Source: Moorena sp. SIO3I8 (lineage in GTDB: Bacteria > Cyanobacteriota > Cyanobacteriia > Cyanobacteriales > Coleofasciculaceae). Taken from it: DNA of 64,000 bases. Shown here one piece after another: positions 8,299 through 17,600 of this stretch (the first letter of the stretch is position 1; every line of letters begins with the position of its first letter). The notes under the pieces are model-generated. The model did not search any database and had not been told where the DNA came from. It was given only the letters and a program-made list of their open reading frames with translations. The stretch is from contig NZ_JAAHHW010000010.1 in NCBI RefSeq assembly GCF_010692325.1, positions 1-64,000 on the forward strand, read 5' to 3'. Made by a program: the position numbers and the translations under genes.

Positions 8299-8553
8299 AA
8301 CCTCCTATGGTTAACTGCTGGTTAACTGGGGTGCCATTGCCCAGTCATCAGCTCTAAAATTGGTGGCTCATTCAGGGGAAACCCATCTAATTTGCTGATT
8401 CCTATATACATAATAGTGTTTTTTAAATTCAACAAACACTATAGCTTTTAGTTCTCAAAAGGGGAGGGCAAAACTTCGATCGCTCGTTTCGGTGTGTCAC
8501 GTTTGCTCGAGCACTTAAAAGGTGCTTGTTTATAAATTGGGGTGACATTTTAG

Positions 8554-9951
8554 ATGAATATTGATTGTATTCTGGAAATTGTTGACCGTCAACTAAAAGA
8601 GAGTCAACATCGACCCCTTACATCCACAGAAGTTATGATGCTGGGTGGGATTTGGCAGTATAGAACTTATAACCAAATTGCCCTCGAAGCAGGTTATAGT
8701 GCAGGCTACCTTACTAATGTCGTTGCTCCAGATTTGTATCAGCGACTCTCCCAGGTGATTGGCCAGCGGGTAAACAAGAAAAACTGTCGGGTGCTGCTGG
8801 AGTCTTATGCCACCACCCAAGCATCCCCAGAGACAAACCCTTTGAACCCAGATCTGGTGAAGCCAGAGCTGACGGGAAATGCTGCCAATGAAACCCATGA
8901 GATACTACCTTGCTATCCCAGTGGCTCAATCCCTATCAACTCTCCCTTTTACCTAGAACGCTCTTCCCTTGAGGAGCAAGTTTATCAAGAAATCAAGAAA
9001 CCGGGAGCGTTAATCAGGATTAAAGCTCCCAGAGAAATGGGCAAAACCTCTCTGCTGCTGAGGATTCTTGACCATGGCAACCGCCTGGGCTACCATACTG
9101 TCAGCTTGAACCTAGAGCAAGTCGAGCAGGGAATTTTGAGCAATTTGAATCAATTTTTGCGCTGGCTGTGTGCCAACATCGCTCAACAGCTTCAGCGTAA
9201 ACCGATGCTAGATGAGTATTGGGATGAAGACCTGGGCAGTAAAATTAGCTGCACCCTCTACTTCCAAGACTATCTACTAGATTTAATTGATACTCCCCTA
9301 ATCTTGGCATTGGATGAGGTGAGCCAGATTTTCGAGCATCCCCAAGTCGCCAAGGATTTTTTACCTCTGTTGCGTTCTTGGTACGAAGAAGGGAAAAGAC
9401 TGCCCATCTGGCAAAAGCTTCGCCTGGTAGTGGTTCACTCCACGGAAATTTACGTTCCCCTCGAGCTTAACCAGTCTCCTTTCAATGTGGGGCTGCCGGT
9501 TCAGTTAAACAACTTCAGCCAGGACGAGGTGCAGCAGTTAGCTCAACGCTACGGACTCGACTGGATAGGTCCCGAAGATGCTAAACAATTAATGGTAATG
9601 CTGGGGGGACATCCGGCACTGGTAAACTTAACGCTCTATCATCTTAGTCGCAAGGATATAACTCTTTCCCAACTGCTAGCAAGTGCTCCCACTGCTACCG
9701 GAATTTATGCTAATCACTTGCAGCGTCATTGGGCAACATTGGCAAAACAGCCGGAATTAGCACAAGCTCTTGATACGGTTCTCAAGGCCACTGAACCTGT
9801 GCCCTTAGACCCCATCCTAACTCACAAGTTAAGCAGTATGGGGTTGATTAAACTTTCAGGTGCTCAAGCGATCGCAGCTTGTGAATTGTATCGGCAGTTT
9901 TTTACGAACAAGGGAGAGCAACAGTTTATGTATACAGCATCTGTCTCGTAG
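8554..9951 (+). CDS. AAA-like ATPase with N-terminal helical (vWA-MoxR-associated type) domain
   Basis: This 465-residue protein has two parts. Residues 1-70 form the small domain seen at the start of many cyanobacterial AAA_35 proteins (STEVMMLGGIWQYRTYNQIA, then GYSAGYLTNVVAPDLYQRLS), helical and HTH-like. From about 125 there is an AAA-like (AAA_35) ATPase: substrate-type entry FYLERSSLEEQVYQEIKKPG, P-loop APREMGKTSLLLRIL near 160, Walker B LILALDEVSQIF near 250, then a winged-helix tail. This P-loop class is found in STAND-like signalling proteins. It is the first gene of the borosin-like locus and has the same ATPase family as the C-terminus of the giant kinase at 14700, which suggests related signalling roles. 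The 0.5-kb repeat-filled gap after it makes co-transcription uncertain. Confidence 0.8.
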   Translation: MNIDCILEIVDRQLKESQHRPLTSTEVMMLGGIWQYRTYNQIALEAGYSAGYLTNVVAPDLYQRLSQVIGQRVNKKNCRVLLESYATTQASPETNPLNPDLVKPELTGNAANETHEILPCYPSGSIPINSPFYLERSSLEEQVYQEIKKPGALIRIKAPREMGKTSLLLRILDHGNRLGYHTVSLNLEQVEQGILSNLNQFLRWLCANIAQQLQRKPMLDEYWDEDLGSKISCTLYFQDYLLDLIDTPLILALDEVSQIFEHPQVAKDFLPLLRSWYEEGKRLPIWQKLRLVVVHSTEIYVPLELNQSPFNVGLPVQLNNFSQDEVQQLAQRYGLDWIGPEDAKQLMVMLGGHPALVNLTLYHLSRKDITLSQLLASAPTATGIYANHLQRHWATLAKQPELAQALDTVLKATEPVPLDPILTHKLSSMGLIKLSGAQAIAACELYRQFFTNKGEQQFMYTASVS

Positions 9952-10272
<321 letters not shown>

Positions 10273-10423
10273 GTAGGGTGCGTTAGGGGCGGGCTGTCCC
10301 AACCCTGGCGCTCGAGACGGAAAATGAGGGCGAGCCCTTGGGTGGTGCGTTACGGTGCGGACTATCCCAACGCTGGCGCTCGAGGCGAAAAATAAGGGCA
10401 AGTCCGCCCCTAACGCACCCTAC
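10273..10423. repeat. 151-bp palindromic MITE-like repeat
   Basis: The outer 20 bp at each end are a perfect inverted repeat: GTAGGGTGCGTTAGGGGCGG at 10273-10292 and its complement at 10404-10423. Two diverged direct copies of a CCCAACsCTGGCGCTCGAG-containing unit lie inside. It could fold as one long hairpin upstream of the methyltransferase gene. It has the form of a non-autonomous palindromic element, and I see no ORF in it. Confidence 0.75.
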
Positions 10424-10484
10424 GAACTAAAACAATGCTCCATAAATCCCAGTTCAATGTCTGTGTCTTGTGTCTGTTAGTCTG

Positions 10485-11330
10485 ATGAAAAACTCCGATT
10501 ATAAGCTGAAGAGTAAATTGAATTTGGAAACTGGCTCCTTAACAATTGTTGGTACGGGGATTCAATTGGTAAGTCATCTGACCTTGGGGGCGAAAGCCTG
10601 GATAGAACAAGCGGACAAGGTTTTATATGCTTTGGCTGACCCAGTAACGGCTAAATGGCTCAAAGAATTGAATGCCACAGCAGAAGCTTTGCCATATAAC
10701 CGGAACAATCAATGGCGCAGAGACACTTATCAAGAAATGACCGAAAGGATATTGACAGACGTTCGTAAGGGGCTGAATGTCTGTGCTGTGTTTTACGGTC
10801 ATCCTGGGGTTTTTGCCAATCCAGCCCAGGCAGCTATTAAACAGGCACATCGTGAAGGCTTCAGAGCACAGATGCTACCTGGGATTTCTGCGGAAGATTG
10901 CTTATTTGCTGACCTTGGTGTCGATCCTGGTCGAAACGGGTGTCAAAGTTTTGAAGCAACGGACTTTTTGATTCGACGGCGTAAATTTGACCCCACTAGC
11001 CCCTTGATTTTGTGGCAGATTGCCATGGTTGGCAATCTCGGTTTTTACAAACCGGAGGAACAGTTTCGTCCTCTAACTATATTGACCGAGGTCTTAAAAA
11101 CACATTATGGAGGTGACCATGAAGTGATTGTTTACGAAGCAGCTGTTTATTATCCAGTTTGCAAACCAGTTATCCAGCGTATTCCTCTGTCCAAGCTACC
11201 ACAGAGCAGTGTTACTGAGGTTTCAACCCTTTATATTCCGCCTCACGCTCTAGCACCTGTGGACAAAGACATGATGGCGCGCTTAGGTATGTCTTTTGTT
11301 AAAGAAGCTACAGGGGAGAAACAGATCTGA
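10485..11330 (+). CDS. Borosin-type peptide-backbone alpha-N-methyltransferase (split, SonM/OphMA-like)
   Basis: This 281-residue protein belongs to the tetrapyrrole-methylase-like fold and matches the borosin methyltransferases that put methyl groups from SAM on backbone amides of a RiPP precursor. Matching blocks are GSLTIVGTGI (SAM loop, residues 17-26), ADKVLYALADPVT, Tyr71-Arg78/79-Tyr82 in PYNRNNQWRRDTY (the Tyr/Arg cluster that activates the amide in OphMA), VRKGLNVCAVFYGHPGVF (103-108 FYGHPG carries the active Tyr), MLPGISAEDCLFADLGVDP, SFEATDFLIRRRKFDP and LILWQIAMVGNLGF. No precursor is fused, so it is the split type that acts on a separate peptide; 13955-14254 fits. Start ATG at 10485 is preferred over GTG 10470. 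Its stop overlaps the next ATG by one base. Confidence 0.9.
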   Translation: MKNSDYKLKSKLNLETGSLTIVGTGIQLVSHLTLGAKAWIEQADKVLYALADPVTAKWLKELNATAEALPYNRNNQWRRDTYQEMTERILTDVRKGLNVCAVFYGHPGVFANPAQAAIKQAHREGFRAQMLPGISAEDCLFADLGVDPGRNGCQSFEATDFLIRRRKFDPTSPLILWQIAMVGNLGFYKPEEQFRPLTILTEVLKTHYGGDHEVIVYEAAVYYPVCKPVIQRIPLSKLPQSSVTEVSTLYIPPHALAPVDKDMMARLGMSFVKEATGEKQI

Positions 11331-12238
11331 TGACAGCTTATCAACAAACTGTGTCCAACCTCAAGTTAGCGATCGCACAGAACCCTGAGAAAGCTAAGGC
11401 TCTAGCTCAGCAAGGTGAGGCTGATCGGCTGATGGGAGATTTTGAAGCTGCCCTCGCTAAGTTCACCGATGCCCTTGAGCTAAATTCTAACTACCCTTGG
11501 GCTCTCGCTCACCGTGGAGAAACCTACTATCAGATCAAACGTTATCAGGAAGCCCGAACAGATTTTAGCCGCGCTATTGATCTCAACCCTAACTACCTTT
11601 GGGCCCTTGCTCACCGGGGCGTAACCTACCGCTTTATGGGGGAAGCATATTACACAATGGCAGTGGCTGACTTGGATCGAGCCATTGAGCTGAAGCCGGA
11701 TTACCTTTGGGCAATTGCCTATCGTGCCCGAGTTTATGAGCTGATGAAGTGCTACCAGAAAGCCCTGATTGATTTTGACCGAGCGATCGCCCTTGACAAA
11801 ACGATATTTGTGAAAAATTGGCGGATTGAGAGAGGGTTAATCCTTTGCTATGACGGCCAATATGCTGAGGCGATCGCTTGTTGCCAGCAGAGGTTAGAGG
11901 AAGTTCCTGATGACACTACAGCTTTATACTGTATTGCAGTAGCGAAGGCTCGCTGGCAGGGATTGACCCAGGCCAAAAGCGAGATTGAGCTTACGCGGAC
12001 AGTATTGCTGTCTCAATGGGACACAGGGGATCGAGGAGATATTCTGTACCGACTGAGCGCCTTAGCCATCTTGGTAGGTAACTGCGAACAAGCATGGGAA
12101 TATCTAGAAGAAGCTATTCCTATTAATGATGAAGCCATTGAGTTAGTCAGTCACGACCCAGCTTGGATGGAGTGGCGAGATCACCCGAAAACTCAGGCAT
12201 TACTCGCTATAGGAAAGGGAGTAGGGAGTAGGGAGTAG
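11330..12238 (+). CDS. TPR-repeat protein, coupled to the borosin methyltransferase
   Basis: This 302-residue protein is built of tetratricopeptide repeats: NPEKAKALAQQGEADRLMGDFEAALAKFTDALELN, then NYPWALAHRGETYYQIKRYQEARTDFSRAIDLN, NYLWALAHRGVTYRFMGE and DYLWAIAYRARVYELMKCYQKALIDFDRAIALD. The recurrent YxWALAHRGxTY is a tight internal repeat. TPRs are protein-binding scaffolds, so a likely job is to hold the precursor, methyltransferase or kinase together. The ATG shares a base with the methyltransferase stop (TGATG), so the two are co-translated. The last residues (GKGVGSRE) come from the GGGAGTA spacer repeat, so the native C-terminus was replaced or extended. Confidence 0.88.
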   Translation: MTAYQQTVSNLKLAIAQNPEKAKALAQQGEADRLMGDFEAALAKFTDALELNSNYPWALAHRGETYYQIKRYQEARTDFSRAIDLNPNYLWALAHRGVTYRFMGEAYYTMAVADLDRAIELKPDYLWAIAYRARVYELMKCYQKALIDFDRAIALDKTIFVKNWRIERGLILCYDGQYAEAIACCQQRLEEVPDDTTALYCIAVAKARWQGLTQAKSEIELTRTVLLSQWDTGDRGDILYRLSALAILVGNCEQAWEYLEEAIPINDEAIELVSHDPAWMEWRDHPKTQALLAIGKGVGSRE

Positions 12239-12511
12239 GGAGTAGGGAATATGGCATCAACAATGCTCACAATTCCTACAGGGATTGCTATATAGCGTTT
12301 TATAGCCTAATGAGGTACACAGGATTTTTTCCCTGTTCCCTGTTCCCCTCCTGGGAGGGGTTAGGGGTGGGTTACTCTTCCCTGCTCCCTGCTCCCTGCT
12401 CCCTAAAAACATGCACCTCACCCAATTGAAAACCCCTATAGTTAAGGGTTTGAAACAACAAAGCTCAATCAATTAAGTTTCAAATAACAGTCAAGGAGGA
12501 ATTTGATCCAG
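12221..12511. repeat. GGGAGTA / CCCTGCTCC spacer repeats
   Basis: GGGAGTA units at about 12221-12248 end the TPR gene. CCCTGTTCCC / CCCTGCTCC units follow at 12328-12402. A clear ribosome site AAGGAGGA (12493-12500) lies 11 nt before the ATG at 12512 of the next TPR gene. Confidence 0.7.
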
Positions 12512-13912
12512 ATGGATAATAACACTTGGGCTCTTGCTCAAAAAGCAGAAACTCTTCGCTTGTCAGGAGCTTATGAACAGGCGATAGAGAAATTTGAAGA
12601 ACTTCAAAAAAGTGACTCGGACAATGCTTGGATCAATGCCCACCTAGGAACAACTTACTACCAGTTGATGGATTATGGTAAGGCCGAAAAATACTTGACA
12701 AAAGCCGTCGAAAAGAATCATAAGTATCTCTGGGCTCATGCACATCTAGGTGAAACCTACCGTCTACGAGCAATTACAGAAAATGATAAAGAGCAGAAAA
12801 ATGAATCTATTAAATCAGCTCTAAGACATTTCAAAACAGCGCTTGATCATAAAGCACCAGAAAACAGCAACTATGGGTGGGCATTAGCTCACTTGGGAGC
12901 AACCTACCGCCTGAAAATAACTCTGGATAAGAATAAATTAGCCAAGAATGAGATAGATGAAAAAAGTAAAAAACAAGCTTTGAATTATCTTGACAGAGCG
13001 ATTGAACTTATGCCCACATATGCCTGGGCTTGGGGTATGCGATCGACAGTTCACAGATTAGCTCAAGAATACGAGGAGTCATTGTGGGATTTGGGAGTAG
13101 AAACACAAATATCTCCAGACATGGAGACTTTACAACACTCTCCTTCTCCTGTTCCATTCTTAGTAAGCAGGAGGGTAAGTCTTTATGAACATGCATTTCT
13201 GTTTTTTTATTTAACGAAGATACAAGATAACTCAGAAAAGAAAGAGAGATACTATAGTGGAGCGATCGCTTGTGCCCAACAAATCTTGATCCTGAAGCCA
13301 GGTGATTTGATAGGTCAACTCATTTTAAAGGTAATTGAAGGTACACAAAAGAATGAAGAAGATAAACTTAATAATAAATTTCTAAAAGAATGCAAAATAC
13401 TTATTGAAAAGATAGATGCCAAGCTTGCTGAGATATGTAAAGCAGTATTGATATACATGATAAAGGCTGAGCCTAAAACCAAGCATAAGTTGGAGATGCT
13501 GGCTCAGGCAGAAGGTATGTCAGGACATAAATTAAAGAAGCTTGTTGATGATGTCCTCAAGAAGTTTCCCAACAATATTGAACCCAAAAATATTGAACCC
13601 AAAAATATTGAACCCAACAATCCTGAGATTAAAGCAGAGGCACAATTATGGCTGTGGCAAAACTTTGGATGGGTCGAAGGATCTGCCAGTGCTCTTTCCT
13701 TCCTTGCTGATTTAAGTGAAGTTCTGCGATATTTTGATCAACACTATGATGATATAACTGGTGAACCATTGCCTTATCGAGAGCTTGCCTTGATAATCTA
13801 TGATCAATACGCACTGGAAAGGCTTTATCAAACTGCAACATTGTCAGAAGCAGAACGGGAAAAAGAATTTAAGAAATTGTTGCCGTCGATAAAACCACTA
13901 CCATTAGCTTAG
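12512..13912 (+). CDS. Second TPR-repeat protein of the borosin-like locus
   Basis: This 466-residue protein uses the ATG at 12512, 11 nt after AAGGAGGA. TPRs cover roughly residues 1-190 (NTWALAQKAETLRLSGAYEQA, DNAWINAHLGTTYYQLMDYGKAEKYLTKAVEKN, YLWAHAHLGETYRL, YGWALAHLGATYRL, YAWAWGMRSTVHRL). They share the xWAxAHLGxTY pattern with the 302-aa neighbour, so the two are paralogues. A middle helical region is followed by three or four tandem NIEPK units (about residues 350-367). The C-terminal ~100 residues (LWLWQNFGWVEGSASALSFL, TGEPLPYRELALIIYDQY) are unique and end directly before the precursor gene. It is probably an adaptor for the RiPP system. Confidence 0.87.
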   Translation: MDNNTWALAQKAETLRLSGAYEQAIEKFEELQKSDSDNAWINAHLGTTYYQLMDYGKAEKYLTKAVEKNHKYLWAHAHLGETYRLRAITENDKEQKNESIKSALRHFKTALDHKAPENSNYGWALAHLGATYRLKITLDKNKLAKNEIDEKSKKQALNYLDRAIELMPTYAWAWGMRSTVHRLAQEYEESLWDLGVETQISPDMETLQHSPSPVPFLVSRRVSLYEHAFLFFYLTKIQDNSEKKERYYSGAIACAQQILILKPGDLIGQLILKVIEGTQKNEEDKLNNKFLKECKILIEKIDAKLAEICKAVLIYMIKAEPKTKHKLEMLAQAEGMSGHKLKKLVDDVLKKFPNNIEPKNIEPKNIEPNNPEIKAEAQLWLWQNFGWVEGSASALSFLADLSEVLRYFDQHYDDITGEPLPYRELALIIYDQYALERLYQTATLSEAEREKEFKKLLPSIKPLPLA

Positions 13913-13954
13913 ATTCTTGATTCGTGACTAGATTAAAAATTAGCAGGATATTTC

Positions 13955-14254
13955 ATGAGTAAACTATTTCATTTATTAACCGATTTGGCCCTTGATCCCA
14001 AGAAACAAAGTGTTTTTATCAATAACCCCAGTTCGGTAATGGACAAGGTGGGTTTATCTGAAGCAGAGCAGACGGCGATGATCAGCAAAGAAGCTGCTAA
14101 AATTACAGCGTTATTTGCTGATGAACAAGTTCCTCTTGCCTTAAGTATTGGCGATCCCGGTCCCGATCCCTTGCCAGATCCAGACCCTTTTCCGATGCCA
14201 GATCCAGACCCTTCTCCATCAGAAGAAGAAGAAGAAGCTGCATCGCTGAATTAA
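13955..14254 (+). CDS. Probable split-borosin precursor peptide (Os1348/SonA-like leader, Asp-Pro tail)
   Basis: This is a 99-residue peptide. Residues 1-58 match the helical leader of split-borosin precursors such as SonA (xFLTxLxxDxxxxxxFxxNPxxVMxxxGLSExE): here MSKLFHLLTDLALDPKKQ, FINNPSSVMDKVGLSEAEQ. A hydrophobic stretch VPLALSI (59-65) then meets a Gly-Asp-Pro start and an Asp/Pro tract (67-89, PDPDP twice), a five-Glu run (90-94) and AASLN. By analogy with SonA, whose hydrophobic C-terminal stretch is N-methylated, VPLALSI is the likely modified segment; this is inference. The gene lies 42 nt after the second TPR gene and belongs to the same plus-strand run as the methyltransferase. 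The last codons share 17 bp with 14483-14499. Confidence 0.82.
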   Translation: MSKLFHLLTDLALDPKKQSVFINNPSSVMDKVGLSEAEQTAMISKEAAKITALFADEQVPLALSIGDPGPDPLPDPDPFPMPDPDPSPSEEEEEAASLN

Positions 14255-14262
14255 GGAATGAA

Positions 14263-14560
14263 TGCGCGGACATCTGGTTTTATTAAAGCCCCCTAAATCC
14301 CCCAATTCTGGGGGACTTGTCTTGATGCAGTCGCTCATGGGGGAAACCACGGCAATAGCGAGTGGGGGGAACCCCCAAGACCGCGCTGCCTCCCCAAGAC
14401 CGCGCTGCATCGCTTGAGAGTTTTGTTCCCCCCAGAATTGGGGGGCTAGGGGGGCGAAACCATACCCATAATCAGCAACACCGAAGAAGCTGCATCGCTT
14501 TTGTAAAGGTGCCCATTCCACCCACCGGGTCAAACAGCTTTTAGGAAATGCACCTCACTT
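14263..14560. repeat. Palindromic CCCCCAATTCTGGGGG repeat region
   Basis: CCCCCTAAATCCCCCAATTCTGGGGG (about 14289-14315) and CCCCCCAGAATTGGGGGGCTAGGGGGG (about 14428-14453) form an inverted pair around a GACTGCATCGCT/AACCCCCAAGACCGCGCT repeat. Related palindromes lie inside modBC at 22708-22780. No gene is seen up to the ribosome site AAAGGAGGT at 14687-14695. Confidence 0.7.
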
Positions 14561-14699
14561 AACCGTTAGGTTAGGTGGGGTTGTTAATTTTAAATCACTG
14601 ATAACTTTGTACACTTGGAAAAGTGGATTATTATTTGATCAGCTCAAACCACAACCAGTGCGGTTTTTTATCATAAAAACTCCTTTAAAGGAGGTAAGT

Positions 14700-17600
14700 A
14701 TGCGCGATTTATCAGGTTACCAAGTTACGGAAAAACTCCATGAGAGCACCAACTCCTTAGTCTATCGCGGACATCGGCGAGCAGATCACCAACCTGTTAT
14801 CCTTAAAATGCTCAAACAGGCTTATCCTTCCCCTGAAAGCATTGCTTGGTTCAAGCGAGAGTATGAAACAACCCAAACTATTAACTTACCCGGTGTCATA
14901 GATGTTTACAGCTGGGAAAACCTAGAAACTAACTGGGTAATGGTGTTAGAAGATTTTGGGGGCGAATCTCTCAATCGGATCATTCCGAAGCAGGAATTCA
15001 CAATTGGTGAGTTTCTCCACCTGGCCATTGAGATTGTTGACATTCTCGGTCAGGTTCACCAGCAGCATATTATTCACAAAGATATTAACCCATCAAATAT
15101 TATCTTAAATCAGAATACTGGTAAGCTTAAGCTAATTGATTTTGGTATTTCAACCACACTGTCGCGAGAAATCTCAACCTTTCGCAACCCGAATGTATTA
15201 GAAGGAACCCTAGCTTATATCTCCCCAGAACAAACGGGTCGAATGAATCGAGCCATCGATTACCGCACTGATTTTTACTCCCTGGGGGTGACCTTTTATG
15301 AATTGCTGACGGGAGAGTTACCCTTCCCCAGCAATGATGTTTTGGAATTAGTCCATTGTCATATTGCTAAACAACCGACACCACCACAGGAACTAAAACC
15401 AGAGATTCCAGCAATTCTTTCAGCGCTCCTGTTGAAATTGATGGCGAAAAATGCTGAAGAACGCTATCTATCAGCCTATCGGATCAAGGCAGATTTAGAA
15501 GAATGTTTCAGACAGTGGCAAACCAAAGGGCAAATTGATGCTTTCGTGATCGATCAGCACAATGTTTCCGATCAATTTCAAATACCACAAAAACTGTATG
15601 GGCGAGAACAGGAGATTTCTACCCTATTAGCTGCCTTTGAACGAGTCAGCCAAGGAGCTAGTGAAATCATGCTGGTTTCGGGGTATTCTGGTATTGGCAA
15701 GTCCGTATTAATACAGGAGGTATATAAGCCACTGACTCGCCAACATGGCTATTTTATTTCTGGTAAGTTTGACCAGTTTCAACGAAATATTCCTTACGCT
15801 TCCTTAATTCAGGCATTTCGGTCATTAGTACAACAGTTACTCACAGAAAGTCAAGCAGAGATTCACAATTGGCGAGAGAAGCTGCAAGGGGAATTAGGGA
15901 AAAATGGACAGGTAATCATTGAATTTATTCCTGAAGTAGAACTGATTATTGGTCCACAACCACCTGTCCCAGAGCTTCCGCCATCAGAATTGCGGAATCG
16001 CTTTAATTTTGTTTTTCAAAAATTTATTAAGATATTCACTCAACCCGAACATCCGTTAGTCATTTTCCTTGACGACTTACAGTGGGCAGATAGAGCTTCG
16101 TTGAAATTAATTCAACTACTGATGACAGCAGCAGATAATAAATATCTGTTTATAATTGGGGCATATCGGGATAATGAAGTAAACGACGTACATCCTTTGA
16201 CTCAAAGCTTGGAACAGCTTGAAAAAGCAAGAGTAACAATTAAGAGAATACTACTTCTCCCCTTAGCCTTAACCGATGTTACTCAACTTATCGTTGATAC
16301 CTTTTTAGTAGATTCAATAACTGCCAAGCAGCTTGCCGAATTGATACAGGAAAAAACTGGTGGAAATCCGTTTTTTATCAATGAGTTTATAAAATCTATG
16401 TATTCTGAAGGTTGGTTTTATTTTAACTATCATTCTCATAAATGGGAGTGGGATATAGAGCAAATAAAAGCGCAACCACTTACAGATAATGTGGTGGAGT
16501 TGATGATCAAAAAGGTAAAAAAAATACCGACAGCAACTCAGGCATTATTAAAATTAGCAGCTTGCATAGGGAACCAGTTTTATCTGAAAACACTGGCAGT
16601 GATATATGAAAAATCTATACAGGAAACTGCAACGGATTTACAGTCAGCACTCCAATCTGGTCTAATTGTACCCCTTAGCTATGCCTACCAGTTGGTGGAA
16701 CTTGATATCGAAGGGTTGTCAAATCAGTTAGTTGTAGAATACAAATTTGCCCACGACCGTATCCAACAAGCAGTTTACTCGCTCATTCCCAAAGTAGATA
16801 CCCAAGCAGTACATCTGGGTATTGGCAAGTTGTTACTGCAAAATAAATCCTCTGAAGAATCTGAACAGAAGCTGTTTGAGATTGTTAACCAGTTGAACAA
16901 AGGTCGGGAGCTAATTGAGGAACAAACAGAGCGAGATGAGTTAGCTCGATTAAATCTGCGGGCAGGCAAAAAAGCAAAATCTTCAGCTGCTCGTCAACTT
17001 GGTTTCAATTATCTCCAGACCGGCTTAAGTTTATTAGGTAACCAGAGTTGGTCGCAGCAGTATAACCTCAGCTTAGATTTGTATGTGGAGGCAGCAGAAG
17101 CAGCTTATACAATTGCCAACTACGACCAAATGGAGCCCTTGACTGAGATAGTCTTGCAAAAAGCCCAAACACTGCTAGACAAAGTCAAAGTCTATGAAGT
17201 CAAAATGCAAGCCTATTGTGCTCAAAGAAAATTTATAGAAGCAGTCAAAACTGGGCTAGACGTTCTGAAATTACTTGGGATCGAATTACCCGAACAACCC
17301 AACCAGTGTGATCTGACGGGAGAGATAGAGCAGATCAAGTCTGCCTTGGGGGGCAGGCAAGCCCAGCAGCTAATGGACTTACCCCAAATGACCGATCCCC
17401 ATAAACTAGCAGCTATGGGGGTTATGAACTACTTGTTGAGCCCTGCCTACATAGCAATGAATCAACTCAGCTTGGTAAATTGGTGCCGACAGGTGAATTT
17501 ATCGATTCAGTTTGGTAATTCCCCTGATTTCGCTTTTCCCTATGCCGGTTACGGGCTTATCCTCTGCTTAAGAGGAGAGCTGGAGGCTGGCTATCAGTTT

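Noticed and set aside
14607-14699. 31-residue N-terminal extension of the giant kinase
   Set aside because: No ribosome site at 14607, while AAAGGAGGT directly precedes ATG 14700 and the kinase domain starts there.
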